64,000 bases of DNA from Streptomyces aidingensis (GCF_900112355.1 NZ_FOLM01000019.1:27766-91765); one strand, 5' to 3'. Positions 43,141 through 54,611 are shown, counted from the stretch's first letter. Numbers and translations are program-made. Notes: generated from the letters alone by a model not told the origin.

Positions 43141-43216
43141 TTGATTCGACGTATGTCGATGCAAAGATCCTGACAGGCTGATCGACGGATGTCAATATAG
43201 ATTACTGTCGAATCAA
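43141..43216 (-). promoter_or_regulatory. Promoter with two SmtB/ArsR-like boxes
   Basis: Minus strand: TTGACA at 43195-43190, 17-bp spacer, CAGGAT at 43172-43167. Box TCGAC-GGAT-GTCAA (43182-43195) overlaps the -35. Box TCGAC-GTAT-GTCGA (43146-43159) lies just past the -10. Outer TTGATTCGAC (43141-43150) and GTCGAATCAA (43207-43216) are exact inverted repeats. Confidence 0.7.
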
Positions 43217-43271
43217 CTCGCGGACCGGCACCCTCCCCTCAGGCGGAGCCGGGCGGCGGCTCCGGGAGCTC

Positions 43272-43649
43272 GTGATCCGGGTTCTGCTGGTGGACGACCG
43301 GCCGCTGCTGCGCAGCGGATTCCGCGCGCTCGGATTTTCTGCACGCGGTGCGGGTCGCCGCGCGTGGCGACCCGCTGCTCGCCCCGTCCGTCACCCGCAA
43401 GCTGATCGACCGTGATGTCGCCCAGCCGCTGCGGCCGGGGCGCCGTGGCCGGCGAGCGGCGGCCGGCCGGGCTGACCAACCGGGAACACGAGGCCGTCGC
43501 CCCCGGCCGCGCAGGGCCTGTCCGACGACCGGCTCGCCGGGCTGATGGCGATCAGCCCGACGACCGCGAAGACCCATGTCAACCGGGCCGTGGCCAGGCT
43601 CGTGGTCCTGGCCTGCGAAACCGGCCTGGTAACCCCGGGCAACGGCTGA
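43272..43649 (+). pseudogene. Decayed NarL-type response regulator
   Basis: The start reads as a receiver domain (V-I-R-V-L-L-V-D-D-R-P-L-L-R-S-G-F-R-A-L), jumps by an internal deletion to F-L-H-A-V-R-V-A-A-R-G, and after frameshifts ends with a LuxR HTH (L-A-G-L-M-A-I-S-P-T-T-A-K-T-H-V-N-R). The phosphoacceptor region is missing. It was a two-component regulator of the NarL/FixJ class. Confidence 0.75.
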
Positions 43650-43693
43650 CGCCCGCGGGCGCCGGCGGCGGCGCGGGCCGGGCGATGGTCCGT

Positions 43694-44581
43694 TCAGTCC
43701 CCGGTGCCGGTGCCGTCCACGATGACCGGGGTGCCGGTGCCGTCGCCGCACGGCGAGGTGTAGACCGGGTTCTGGGCGGCGGCCTCGGCGAAGGCGTCGA
43801 TGCAGAGCTTGGCCAGCACCCGGTCGGTCAGTGACTCCTCCAGGATGCGGTTGGCCTCGGCGATGCCCTCGGCCTCGATCCGCTTGCGCTCGGCCTCCGC
43901 CTCGGCGGTCCGCTGCTCCTCCTCGGCCCGCTCGGTGGCCTGCTGCTGCTGGATCGTGCGGTCGATCTGCTCCTGGAGCTTCTCCGACGGCTGCACATTG
44001 CGCAGATTGACATTGGTGACGGTGATACCGCGCGGGGCGAGCCGCTCCTCGATGGCGGTCGCGATCTCCAGGCTGATCTCCTCCCGGCCGGAGGCGTAGC
44101 CCTCCTCACTGGTGTGCTGGGCGAAGACGTTCCGCACGATCTCCCTGCTGTCGGGGTAGACCAGCCGCTCCTGGATGGCCTCCTCGTCCCCGGCCAGCCG
44201 GTACAGGTCCACCGCGCTCTCCGGGTTCACCGACCACTTCACGGTCAGCTCCACATACATCACCCCGCCCTGCGAGGAGCGGACCTCGATCTCATCCTCG
44301 CCCTCCAGGGTGAGGTCCACCGGGCGGGTGGAGAAGGTGGTGACCGAGGTGAACGGCAGCTTCAGATGCATACCGGACTTCAGCGGATCACCGACCTTGC
44401 CGAAGGTCACCGGCACGCCCACCTCGTAGGCGCCGACCACATGCACGCAGCTCAGCACGGCGGCCAGCGCCGCGGCCAGCAGCGAGCCCAGCGCGCCCAG
44501 CTTCAGCGACCGCTTCTCGGTCACCCGGGCCGCCACGAACAGCCCGGCGGCGACAAGTATCAGCAGAATGGCGAAAACCAC
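43694..44581 (-). CDS. SPFH/Band-7 (prohibitin-like) membrane protein
   Basis: 295 residues. Two N-terminal membrane helices (residues ~3-18 and ~28-45) precede the Band-7 domain (V-G-A-Y-E-V-G-V-P-V-T-F-G-K-V, later R-G-I-T-V-T-N-V-N-L-R-N-V). A long charged coiled coil at ~205-255 is rich in Glu/Arg/Ala. GGGGGAG lies 5 nt before GTG 44581. Such proteins scaffold membrane microdomains. The C-terminus is short and Gly-rich. Confidence 0.88.
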   Translation of the reverse strand: MVFAILLILVAAGLFVAARVTEKRSLKLGALGSLLAAALAAVLSCVHVVGAYEVGVPVTFGKVGDPLKSGMHLKLPFTSVTTFSTRPVDLTLEGEDEIEVRSSQGGVMYVELTVKWSVNPESAVDLYRLAGDEEAIQERLVYPDSREIVRNVFAQHTSEEGYASGREEISLEIATAIEERLAPRGITVTNVNLRNVQPSEKLQEQIDRTIQQQQATERAEEEQRTAEAEAERKRIEAEGIAEANRILEESLTDRVLAKLCIDAFAEAAAQNPVYTSPCGDGTGTPVIVDGTGTGD

Positions 44582-44689
44582 GACGACTCCCCCTGCGCAG
44601 ATCGGTACCTCGGTGTTCCGAGCCGGATACTACGGCCTGCGGGCGGGGCAACTCGGCCCGTGGGTCCGCTCGTTGGGCCGCCCCGGCGG

Positions 44690-45781
44690 TCAGCGGGAGG
44701 CGGCGGGGGCCGGGCGGCCCGTCATCGGCGGGCTGAGGCGGGCGAAACCCTCCTGACGTTCGTAGGGGAAGTACGGATAGGGCGCGGTACGGGCGCCGGC
44801 CGCGTCGAGCCTCGCGGTGTGCTCGGGGCTGAGCGTCCAGCCGACCGCGCCGAGGTTCTGGCGCAGTTGCTCCTCGTTGCGGGCCCCGATGATGACCGAG
44901 GCGACGGTGGGCCGGGCCAGCAGCCAGTTGAGGGCGATCTGGGGGACGGCGCGGCCGGTCTCGGCGGCGATCTCCTCCAGGGCGTCCGTGACCCGGTACA
45001 GGTGCTCGTCCTCGACGGGCGGGCCGTAGCCGGCGGTGTCGTGCAGCCGGCTGCCGGCCGGGAGCGGCCTGCCCCGGCCGATCCGGCCGGTGAGCCGTCC
45101 CCAGCCGAGCGGGCTCCAGACCAGGGCGCCCAGGCCCTCCTCGGCCGCCAGCGGCATCAGTTCCCACTCGTAGTCGCGGCCGAGGAGCGAGTAGTACACC
45201 TGCTGGGCGACATGGCGCGGACGGCCGTACCGTTCCGCCACGGCGAGGTGCTTCATCACCTGCCAGCCGGAGAAGTTGGACACCCCGGTGTAGCGGACCT
45301 TGCCCGCCCGGACCAGGTCGTCGAGGGTCGCGAGCACTTCCTCGGCGGGGGTCGCGGCGTCGTAGGCGTGGAGCTGGAAGAGATCGATGTGGTCGGTGCC
45401 GAGCCGGCGCAGCGCGTCCTCGCAGGCCGTGATCAGCCGGGAGCGCGAGGTGCCCGCGTCCCAGGGGCCGTCGCCCATCGGCAGGCCGGTCTTGGTGGAG
45501 AGCAGCACGCGGTCGCGCCGTCCCCGGACCGCCGCGCCGAGCACCTCCTCGGAGGCCCCGTCGGAGTAGACGTCGGCGGTGTCGAACAGGGTGATCCCGG
45601 CGTCGAGGCAGATGTCCACCAGCCGCCGGGCCTCGGCGGGGCCGGTGTCGCCCCAGGCGGAGAAGAGCGGCCCGCTGCCGCCGAAGGTGCCGGCGCCGAA
45701 GCTCAGCGCGGGGACCCTGAGCCCGGACCCGCCGAGCCGCCTGTACTCCATGCCCATGTCCATCTCCATGTCCATCTCCAT
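44690..45781 (-). CDS. Aldo/keto reductase
   Basis: 363 residues, TIM-barrel NADPH oxidoreductase. Catalytic Asp and Tyr are in F-D-T-A-D-V-Y-S-D-G, Lys in L-S-T-K-T-G, and His in F-Q-L-H-A-Y-D. The start region is a run of Met-Glu/Asp repeats (M-E-M-D-M-E-M-D-M-G-M-E) encoded by a hexamer array, so any of several ATGs could initiate. A GGGGAGG supports 45781. Divergent from a TetR gene with paired inverted repeats between them. Confidence 0.92.
   Translation of the reverse strand: MEMDMEMDMGMEYRRLGGSGLRVPALSFGAGTFGGSGPLFSAWGDTGPAEARRLVDICLDAGITLFDTADVYSDGASEEVLGAAVRGRRDRVLLSTKTGLPMGDGPWDAGTSRSRLITACEDALRRLGTDHIDLFQLHAYDAATPAEEVLATLDDLVRAGKVRYTGVSNFSGWQVMKHLAVAERYGRPRHVAQQVYYSLLGRDYEWELMPLAAEEGLGALVWSPLGWGRLTGRIGRGRPLPAGSRLHDTAGYGPPVEDEHLYRVTDALEEIAAETGRAVPQIALNWLLARPTVASVIIGARNEEQLRQNLGAVGWTLSPEHTARLDAAGARTAPYPYFPYERQEGFARLSPPMTGRPAPAASR
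45746..45781. repeat. Met-Glu/Met-Asp coding hexamer repeat
   Basis: Six consecutive ATG-GAN/GGN hexamers at the 5' end of the aldo/keto reductase gene. Such an array can slip in steps of 6 bp, changing the N-terminus without losing frame. Confidence 0.75.
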
Positions 45782-45805
45782 GTCTCCGTGCCTCCCCTGC
45801 CGACA

Positions 45806-45883
45806 CTAACGGGTCCGCCGTTCCGTTAGCATGGCGGCAACGGTAGCATCATCAAGGCGATTAACGAAACTGGAGTCCCGTTA
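45806..45883. promoter_or_regulatory. Two TetR-type operator candidates
   Basis: CTAACGG-N10-CCGTTAG (45806-45829) and TAACG-N12-CGTTA (45862-45883) share half-sites. The first sits in the divergent promoter region. The second overlaps the TetR start codon, which suggests autorepression together with control of the reductase. Confidence 0.65.
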
Positions 45884-46575
45884 TGGAGTCGGCGGCGAGG
45901 CAGAGCGGGCCCGGGGGCACGGAACCGGGGACGGTCCGCCCCGGCGGGCGCACCGCGCGGGTACGGGCCGCGGTGCTGCGCGCGGCCGGGGACGCCCTGG
46001 CCGAGCAGGGCTTCGCCCATCTGGACCTGGCCGACATCGCGCGCCGCGCCGGGGTCGGCAAGACCACCGTCTACCGTCGCTGGGGAACGGTGCCCGGGCT
46101 GGTGGCGGACCTGCTGGCGGACATGGCCGAGCAGTCGCTGCCGCGCACCGAGACCGGCTCGCTCCTCGGCGATCTGCGGGCCAACGCCCGCCTGGTGCGG
46201 CGCACCCTGGCCGATCCCCGGCAGGGCGCGCTGTTCCGGGCCGTGCTCGCCGCCGCCACCTGCGAGCCGGGGACGGCGGCGGCGCTGCACCGCTTCTACG
46301 AGATCCGGGTCGGCGAATGGGCGCCCTGCGTCGAACAGGCCGTCGCCCGCGGCGAGGTGCCCGCGGGCACCGACGCCCGGGAGGTGATCCGGGCCGTCTC
46401 CGCGCCCCTGTACTACCTGATGCTGACCACCGGCCGGCCGCTGGACGAGGCCGCCGCGGAGCGGGCGGCGGCGGCCACCGCGGCGGCGGCCAGGGCCGGA
46501 GCCTATGTGCGCGAGAAGGACACCGGGACCGGCGACGGGGACGGCGACGGCGACGGCGGCGGCGAGGGCGTCTGA
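45883..46575 (+). CDS. TetR-family transcriptional regulator
   Basis: 230 residues. HTH at about 25-70 (V-L-R-A-A-G-D-A-L-A-E-Q-G-F, then L-A-D-I-A-R-R-A-G-V-G-K-T-T-V-Y-R-R-W-G). The C-terminal domain is of the TetR_C group with helical Ala-rich ends. The tail carries repeated Gly-Asp from a short repeat in the DNA. Likely represses the divergent aldo/keto reductase. Confidence 0.92.
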   Translation: MESAARQSGPGGTEPGTVRPGGRTARVRAAVLRAAGDALAEQGFAHLDLADIARRAGVGKTTVYRRWGTVPGLVADLLADMAEQSLPRTETGSLLGDLRANARLVRRTLADPRQGALFRAVLAAATCEPGTAAALHRFYEIRVGEWAPCVEQAVARGEVPAGTDAREVIRAVSAPLYYLMLTTGRPLDEAAAERAAAATAAAARAGAYVREKDTGTGDGDGDGDGGGEGV

Positions 46576-46588
46576 CGGCTCTCGCCGG

Positions 46589-47171
46589 TCACCGCCAGAC
46601 GGCCGGGTCGGTGCCCCAGCGGGACGGCGGACGGTCCCAGGTGCGCGGGGCGCCCGCGTAGTGCACCGGCGGCAGGGCGTGCCGGAGCGGCCCGTACGGC
46701 GAGCCGGTCACGGTGAGCCAGGGGGCGGGATCACCGGGATCGTACGGCCCGGGCGGGCCGCCGCCCGCCGGCGGCACGGGGCTCAGGCCGTGCAGCAGCC
46801 AGGAGGCGGTCCCGGCCAGGGAGAGCCGGATCACCCGGCCCGCGCCGCCGGTGCGCTGACGGTCGCTCAGGGCGCGCAGCACGGCGGCGGCCAGCAGATA
46901 GCCGGTGCCGTGGTCCAGCGCCTGGGCGGGCAGCGCGCCGGGCCGGCCGTCGGGACCGGCCTCGGCCGCGGCGATGCCGGTGGCGGCCTGGACCAGGCTG
47001 TCGAAGCCGCGCCGGCCCGCCCAGGGCCCGGGCCAGCTCCCGCACGGGCAGCCTGGACGGCAGCACGCCCGGCGCCTCCCGGTAGGTCACCCCCTCGGCC
47101 AGGCCCTCCCGGCCGCCCAGGGCGGCCCAGGCGTGAACGGTGGCCGCGTCGCCCGGCTCTCGCTGCGTCAT
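46589..47171 (-). pseudogene. Frameshifted CoA-transferase family III fragment
   Basis: The first part (V-T-Y-R-E-A-P-G-V-L-P-S-R-L-P-V) is in one frame. Near 47030 the coding passes to another frame (R-R-G-F-D-S-L-V-Q-A-A-T-G-I, then L-D-H-G-T-G-Y-L-L-A-A-A-V). These are C-terminal segments of CaiB/BaiF-type transferases. The N-terminal catalytic half with its Asp is absent. One frameshift plus a 5' truncation explain the break. Confidence 0.7.
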
Positions 47172-47258
47172 GCCGGTCAGTCTGCCAAGCCCCGGGGCCC
47201 GCCCGGCCGGAAGGTGATCGATTTCTCCGATCCCCCGGCGCGCCCGGCCGGACGGGGG

Positions 47259-47720
47259 TCAGTGGTGGTCGGGCCAGGGGCCGGTGCGCCACAGCGGGGT
47301 CATCTCCAGGCCGGCCAGCCGCCAGCCGGCGGGGGTGCGCACCGCCCGGTAGGTGTAGGTGCCGCCGAGGAACAGCGGCTCGGAGTCCGGCCGGGGGATG
47401 CGGGTGACATGCAGCAGGGCCCGGACGGCGGCCCGGTCCCCGTCCAGGTCGACCAGGATGTTGCTCAGCCGGTGCTGGGCCCGCTCCGCATCCGGATGGT
47501 GCCGGTGGATGCGGTCCACCAGCGGCCCGATGCCCTGCACCGGCCCGGCCGGGGTGGTGACGGCTACATCCTCGGTGAACAGCAGCCGCGGATCCGTCCG
47601 GGCCCGCTCGTCCATCCACAGGGCGTGCCGGGTGACGAGCTCCTGGATCTCCAGCCGGTCGGCCAGAGCGGCGGCCGTACCGGCGGCTGCGGCGGCGGAA
47701 CCGGCGGCGGTGGTGGTCAT
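47259..47720 (-). CDS. SnoaL-like/NTF2-fold protein
   Basis: 153 residues with the NTF2-like pattern: L-E-I-Q-E-L-V-T-R-H-A-L-W-M-D-E-R near the start, L-F-T-E-D-V-A-V-T-T-P, and a closing Y-T-Y-R-A-V-R-T-P-A-G-W-R-L-A. Likely a small polyketide-cyclase-like or isomerase-type enzyme. Substrate unknown. ATG 47720 has GGAGGGA upstream. The Ala-rich N-terminal tail is low complexity. Confidence 0.8.
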   Translation of the reverse strand: MTTTAAGSAAAAAGTAAALADRLEIQELVTRHALWMDERARTDPRLLFTEDVAVTTPAGPVQGIGPLVDRIHRHHPDAERAQHRLSNILVDLDGDRAAVRALLHVTRIPRPDSEPLFLGGTYTYRAVRTPAGWRLAGLEMTPLWRTGPWPDHH

Positions 47721-47921
47721 GTGCGGTCCCTCCTCGCCGCGGGACCCGGGGAGGTTTCCGTGCTCATGGCGGTACTCCTTCGCGGCGGCGCGCGTGCCCG
47801 GCACGCGCGGGCGGCAGGCAGTGGTTGCCGGCAGCCTGCGCCGGCCGGGCGGGGAGTATGCCGCGCCCGGCGCGAATCCACGCGGATGAGGCAGCGTGCG
47901 GCCGGGCGCCGCGCGCCCCGT

Positions 47922-48371
47922 TCAGCCCTCGGGAGCGCCGGGCCAGGGCTTGGTCGTGTCGAGGCTGTCACGCTCCTCGGTCAGGGAGTACCAGTTGCCG
48001 GACGGGTCGCGGAAGATGGCCTCCACGCCGTAGGGGCGCTCCATGGGCTCCTGGAGAAATTCCACACCCGCGTCCTTGAAGCGCTTGTAGTCCCCGTGGC
48101 AGTCGTCGGTGCGCAGCACGGCCGCGCCCAGCACGCCCTTGCTGACCAGCGTGGTGAGCATTTCCGCGGATTCCGGGTCCAGGCCCGGGCCGTCGGAGGG
48201 CATCACGGTGAGCTCCATGTCGGCCTGGCCGGGCACGCCCACGGTCAGCCAGCGCACGGACCCCATCTCCAGGTCGGTGCGCACCTCGAAGCCCAGCTTG
48301 TCGGTGAAGAACTTCACGTCCCGGTCCTGGTCGGTGCTCCAGACCGTGGCGATGGCGACGTTGCGGATCAT
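47922..48371 (-). CDS. VOC-family (glyoxalase-like) protein
   Basis: 149 residues with two beta-alpha-beta-beta-beta modules: A-I-A-T-V-W-S-T-D-Q-D-R-D-V-K-F-F-T-D-K-L-G-F, and later A-I-F-R-D-P-S-G-N-W-Y-S-L. Metal-ligand positions are only partly conserved. It belongs to the glyoxalase/dioxygenase-like group. The AraC regulator gene upstream on the same strand usually accompanies it. Confidence 0.9.
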   Translation of the reverse strand: MIRNVAIATVWSTDQDRDVKFFTDKLGFEVRTDLEMGSVRWLTVGVPGQADMELTVMPSDGPGLDPESAEMLTTLVSKGVLGAAVLRTDDCHGDYKRFKDAGVEFLQEPMERPYGVEAIFRDPSGNWYSLTEERDSLDTTKPWPGAPEG

Positions 48372-48462
48372 GGCGGTGCTGCCTCCGTGTGTGCGGTGCG
48401 GTGCGGTGCGGGCGGCGCCGGCCCGGCGGCTGCCCGGTCCGGCTCCCCCCAGCTCACCCTGC

Positions 48463-48930
48463 TCACCCTAGGGAGGGGCGCCGGGCCCCCGCTTCTCCGG
48501 AATTGCGCTGCTGTGCGCCGGGCGCGCGGGCCGGGAAGCCCCCGGTCCACAGCAGCGCGAAGCAGCCGGGGATCAGGGCGGAGCCGCGATGCGGATGGCG
48601 GTCGCGGTACTCGCTCGGGGACAGCCCGGTGCGCCGCTTGAACGTGCGGGAGAAGCTGCCCAGGCTGTGGAAGCCGACGAGATGGCAGATCTCGGTGACG
48701 GACAGGCTCGCGGTGCGCAGCAGTTCCCCGGCCCGCTCGATGCGGCGGCGGGAGAGATACTGCCCCGGGCTCTCGCCGTAGGCGGCCTTGAAGGCGCGGA
48801 CAAAGTGATACGGGCTGTAGCCGGCGTGCGCCGCGACCGCGTCGATGTCCAGGGGCTGTGACCAGTCCCGGTCCATCAGGTCCTTGGCGCGGCGCAGCTG
48901 CCGCAGCCGCACCATGCCCGGTGTGGTCAT
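48463..48930 (-). CDS. AraC-family transcriptional regulator
   Basis: 155 residues with the two HTHs of AraC: D-I-D-A-V-A-A-H-A-G-Y-S-P-Y-H-F-V-R-A-F and L-S-V-T-E-I-C-H-L-V-G-F-H-S-L-G-S-F-S-R-T-F. No N-terminal sensor domain, a short AraC often found beside VOC proteins. The C-terminal ~40 residues are low complexity. Probably controls the VOC gene 92 bp downstream. Confidence 0.9.
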   Translation of the reverse strand: MTTPGMVRLRQLRRAKDLMDRDWSQPLDIDAVAAHAGYSPYHFVRAFKAAYGESPGQYLSRRRIERAGELLRTASLSVTEICHLVGFHSLGSFSRTFKRRTGLSPSEYRDRHPHRGSALIPGCFALLWTGGFPARAPGAQQRNSGEAGARRPSLG

Positions 48931-48940
48931 GGCCTCATCG

Positions 48941-49564
48941 TCACACGCCGGGCACGGCCGCGCCCGCGTTGCGCGCGTGGCAGTCGGCGAGGTGGTCGTT
49001 GACCAGGCCGCAGGCCTGCATCAGGGCGTAGGCGGTGGTCGGGCCGACGAAGCGGAAGCCGCGCTTCTTCAGCGCTTTGGACAGGGCGGTGGACTGCGGG
49101 GTGACCGCCGGCACATCCGCCGGGGTGCGCGGCGGCGGGCCGGGCCGCTCCGGTGCGAAGGACCAGATCAGCTCCGTCAGCTCGCCCTCGGACCAGTCGG
49201 CGGCGATCCGGGCGTTGTGCACCGTGGCCTCGATCTTCGCGCGGTTGCGGATGATGCCGGGATCGCCGAGCAGCCGCTGGATGTCGTCCGGGGTGAAGGC
49301 GGCGACCTTGCGGATGCGGAAGTCGGCGAAGGCCAGACGGAAACCCTCCCGGCGGCGCAGAATGGTCAGCCAGGACAGCCCCGACTGGAAGGCCTCCAGG
49401 CTGATCCGCTCGAACAGCGCGTCGTCTCCCCGCACCGGGCGGCCCCACTCGGTGTCGTGGTAGACGCGGTAATCGTCTGGCTCCGCTCCCCAGGGGCAGC
49501 GCGCCAGCCCGTCGGAATCCGGAGCTCCGGCGGCCTGGGCCGGTGCCGGATGGGTGACGTCCAT
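48941..49564 (-). CDS. tag: DNA-3-methyladenine glycosylase I
   Basis: 207 residues. Tag motifs: R-C-P-W-G, Y-H-D-T-E-W-G-R-P, E-A-F-Q-S-G-L-S-W, F-V-G-P-T-T-A-Y-A-L-M-Q-A-C-G-L-V-N-D-H, and the C-terminal zinc Cys/His (C-H-A-R). Excises 3-methyladenine from DNA. ATG 49564 lies 7 nt after GACACT, so leaderless translation is likely. Confidence 0.95.
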   Translation of the reverse strand: MDVTHPAPAQAAGAPDSDGLARCPWGAEPDDYRVYHDTEWGRPVRGDDALFERISLEAFQSGLSWLTILRRREGFRLAFADFRIRKVAAFTPDDIQRLLGDPGIIRNRAKIEATVHNARIAADWSEGELTELIWSFAPERPGPPPRTPADVPAVTPQSTALSKALKKRGFRFVGPTTAYALMQACGLVNDHLADCHARNAGAAVPGV

Positions 49565-49693
49565 GGCATCCAGTGTCCCGGATGGCACCGACAATCAAGC
49601 AGTCGGCTACCGGCCAGATATGCGCCATCACGCTGTGATGATGCTGAGTCCGGGGAACACCCCCGGGGGAGCCGGGGTACCGGCGCGCCCGGT

Positions 49694-49903
49694 TCAGGGC
49701 ACCTCGCGCAGGTACATCGCGCCGCAGGTGTGGCACATCGGTTCGGCGGTGGTGCCCCAGTCGCTGTCCGGGCGCAGCTCGGCGTCGGGCAGCAGCTCCC
49801 GCCCGCACATCGCCGCGTTCCCCTCGCCGCGCACCATGTGCCAGCTCTTGACCCCCGCCCCCGGGTCGTCGTGCGGGTACTCCGCCCGCATCGCGTGCTC
49901 CAT
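49694..49903 (-). CDS. Small zinc-ribbon protein
   Basis: 69 residues. C-G-R-E-L-L and C-H-T-C (residues ~41 and 58-61) plus His residues (H-D-D, S-W-H) give a plausible single zinc site. GGAGGAGG lies 10 nt upstream of the ATG. Small proteins of this shape are widespread in Streptomyces. Function unknown. Confidence 0.7.
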   Translation of the reverse strand: MEHAMRAEYPHDDPGAGVKSWHMVRGEGNAAMCGRELLPDAELRPDSDWGTTAEPMCHTCGAMYLREVP

Positions 49904-50005
49904 GCCACCGTCACCTCCTCCCCTCATGGTGGGCGCAGCGCCCGCCATCCGCGAGGCGGCCGGGACCGGACCGCCGGCGCCGGAGCGCCCGGCGCGCGGG
50001 CGCGG

Positions 50006-51667
50006 TCAGGCGCCCGCCGGGACCGGGGCGTCCTTCCTGGCCCCGGCGGGCGGGGCGGCGGGGGTCCCGCCGCGCAGCGGGATCTCCTTGATGAACCAGC
50101 CCGCCACAAAGGCCCCCACCGCGGCCAGGGACGCGGCCAGGAAGACGGCGTGGGTGCCGGCCGCCACCGCGGTCTCGTAGGCCGCGCGGGCCGCGGCGGG
50201 CAGTTCCGCCAGGGACGCCGGGTCGAGCTGGGCGCCGGTCTCGGAGACGGCCAGGCCGCCGTCCGGGCCGGCGTCCCTGGCGGAGCTGCCCGCCGCGCCC
50301 TGCTCGGCGAGGCTGCCGGTGACCCGGCGGTTGAAGAAGGCGCCGAGCAGGGCCACTCCGAAGGAGCCGCCCAGGGTGCGGGAGAGGGTGGCGGTGGACG
50401 AGGCCACGCCCATGTCCTTCATCTCCACGCTGTTCTGCGCGATCAGCATGGTGAGCTGCATCAAGAAGCCCATGCCCGCGCCCACCAGGGCCATGAACAG
50501 GCCGGTGGTCAGCCGGCCGGTGCCGGTGGTCATGGTGGACAGCAGCCAGAGCCCGGTGGTGATCAGCAGGCCGCCGGTCATCGGGAACCACCGGTAGCGG
50601 CCGGTGGCGGTGGTCACCCGGCCGACCACCAGCGAGACCAGCATCATCGACAGCAGCATGGGAAGCAGCAGCAGGCCGCTGTTGGTGGCGGAGGCGCCCT
50701 GCACCGTCTGCTGGAACAGCGGCAGGAAGATCATCGAGCCGAACATCACAAAGCCCAGCAGAAAGCCGATCCCGGTGACCAGCGAGAAGTTGCCGCTGCG
50801 GAAGATGTGCAGCGGCAGCAGCGGCTCGGGGGCCCGGGTCTCCACGAACAGGAACAGCGCCAGGGCGCCCACGCCGAGCGCGATCAGGCCGAGGATGACG
50901 GCCGAGCCCCAGGCGTACTCGGAGCCGCCCCAGGTGGTGACCAGCACCAGCGAGACGATGCCGGTGGTGAGCAGCACCGCGCCCGGGTAGTCGATCCGCG
51001 CCCGGCCGCGCCGCCGGGGCAGATGCAGCACCGAGGAGACCATGACCAGCGCCACCGCGCCCAGCGGCAGGTTGATGTAGAAGGCCCAGCGCCAGCCGAG
51101 ATGGTCGGTGATCAGGCCGCCCAGCAGCGGGCCGCCGATCATGGCGACGGCCATGATGGAGGCGAACATGCCCTGGTACTTGCCGCGCTCCCGAGGCGGT
51201 ATCAGCTCGCCGATGATCGCCATGGTGCCGACCATCAGGCCGCCGGCGCCCAGGCCCTGGAGGGCACGGAAGCCGATGAGCTGGCCCATGGTCTGGGCCG
51301 CGCCGGAGGTGACCGAGCCCGCCAGGAAGAGGACGATGGAGGCCAGGTAGACGCCCTTGCGGCCGTAGAGGTCGCCCAGCTTGCCCCAGATGGGGGTGGA
51401 TGCGGCGGTGGCCAGCGTATAGGCGGTGACCACCCAGGAGAGATGGGCCAGGCCGCCCAGCTCGCCGACGATGGTGGGCATGGCGGTGGCCACGATCATG
51501 TTGTCGAGCATCGCCAGCAGGATGGAGATGCTCAGCGCGACCAGGATCACGCGCAGGGAGCGCGGCGGACGCCCGGCCGGTTCGGCGGGCGCGACGGGCG
51601 CGACGGGCGCGACGGGTTCTGCCGGCTCGGCCGCCGGTCGGTCCGGGGCCGGGTGCTGCTGGTTCAT
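50006..51667 (-). CDS. MFS drug exporter, DHA2 (EmrB/QacA) type
   Basis: 553 residues with about 14 membrane helices. Motif C-like and DHA2 signatures: L-D-N-M-I-V-A-T-A-M-P-T-I-V-G-E-L-G, and G-K-L-G-D-L-Y-G-R-K. A larger outside loop near residues 450-490 is Ala/Gly-rich. GGGGAGA lies 2 nt before the ATG. Substrate unknown. No dedicated regulator gene is adjacent. Confidence 0.93.
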   Translation of the reverse strand: MNQQHPAPDRPAAEPAEPVAPVAPVAPAEPAGRPPRSLRVILVALSISILLAMLDNMIVATAMPTIVGELGGLAHLSWVVTAYTLATAASTPIWGKLGDLYGRKGVYLASIVLFLAGSVTSGAAQTMGQLIGFRALQGLGAGGLMVGTMAIIGELIPPRERGKYQGMFASIMAVAMIGGPLLGGLITDHLGWRWAFYINLPLGAVALVMVSSVLHLPRRRGRARIDYPGAVLLTTGIVSLVLVTTWGGSEYAWGSAVILGLIALGVGALALFLFVETRAPEPLLPLHIFRSGNFSLVTGIGFLLGFVMFGSMIFLPLFQQTVQGASATNSGLLLLPMLLSMMLVSLVVGRVTTATGRYRWFPMTGGLLITTGLWLLSTMTTGTGRLTTGLFMALVGAGMGFLMQLTMLIAQNSVEMKDMGVASSTATLSRTLGGSFGVALLGAFFNRRVTGSLAEQGAAGSSARDAGPDGGLAVSETGAQLDPASLAELPAAARAAYETAVAAGTHAVFLAASLAAVGAFVAGWFIKEIPLRGGTPAAPPAGARKDAPVPAGA

Positions 51668-51827
51668 GTTCTCCCCACGGAACGACGCCGCCCCCGGGTC
51701 GGACGGCGGGCGGCAGCGTTGCAGATGCCAGACGAACCTACGGCAGCAACTTGCCGGGCGTCAAGTAAGTTTTTCCCCGGGTGCCGCACCCGGCCGTGCC
51801 GGGCGGCACCGGGCACGCAGACAGCGA

Positions 51828-51871
51828 AACGGCGTTTCCGCCGGGCCGGACGGCCCGGCGGAAACGCCGTT
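51828..51871. terminator. Perfect 21-bp hairpin after clpC
   Basis: Arms 51828-51848 and 51851-51871 are exact reverse complements. With a minimal loop the effective stem is slightly shorter. It lies 13 bp past the clpC stop and separates clpC from the MFS gene. Confidence 0.9.
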
Positions 51872-51883
51872 GCTCCGCGCTGT

Positions 51884-54406
<2,523 letters not shown>

Positions 54407-54611
54407 CGTTATCGCTCCTCAGAGCGGTCAGTCAGTAAGGGGTCGGTCCCCTCCCTGTCCTTCCGCAGCTTAGTCCCGGCGGGCGGGACCGCTTCTTTCT
54501 GTTGCCGTACCCGTCCTGGGCGGAAAGACCCCGTTCGGTCCGGCACCAGTTCCAACCCGATAGTGCGAGACGATGTTCCCGCAGGCCAGGCGATTCCACC
54601 TGGTATGGCTA

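Noticed and set aside
43239..43751. 170-codon minus-strand frame
   Set aside because: Antisense to the decayed response regulator, whose motifs are clearly readable on the plus strand.
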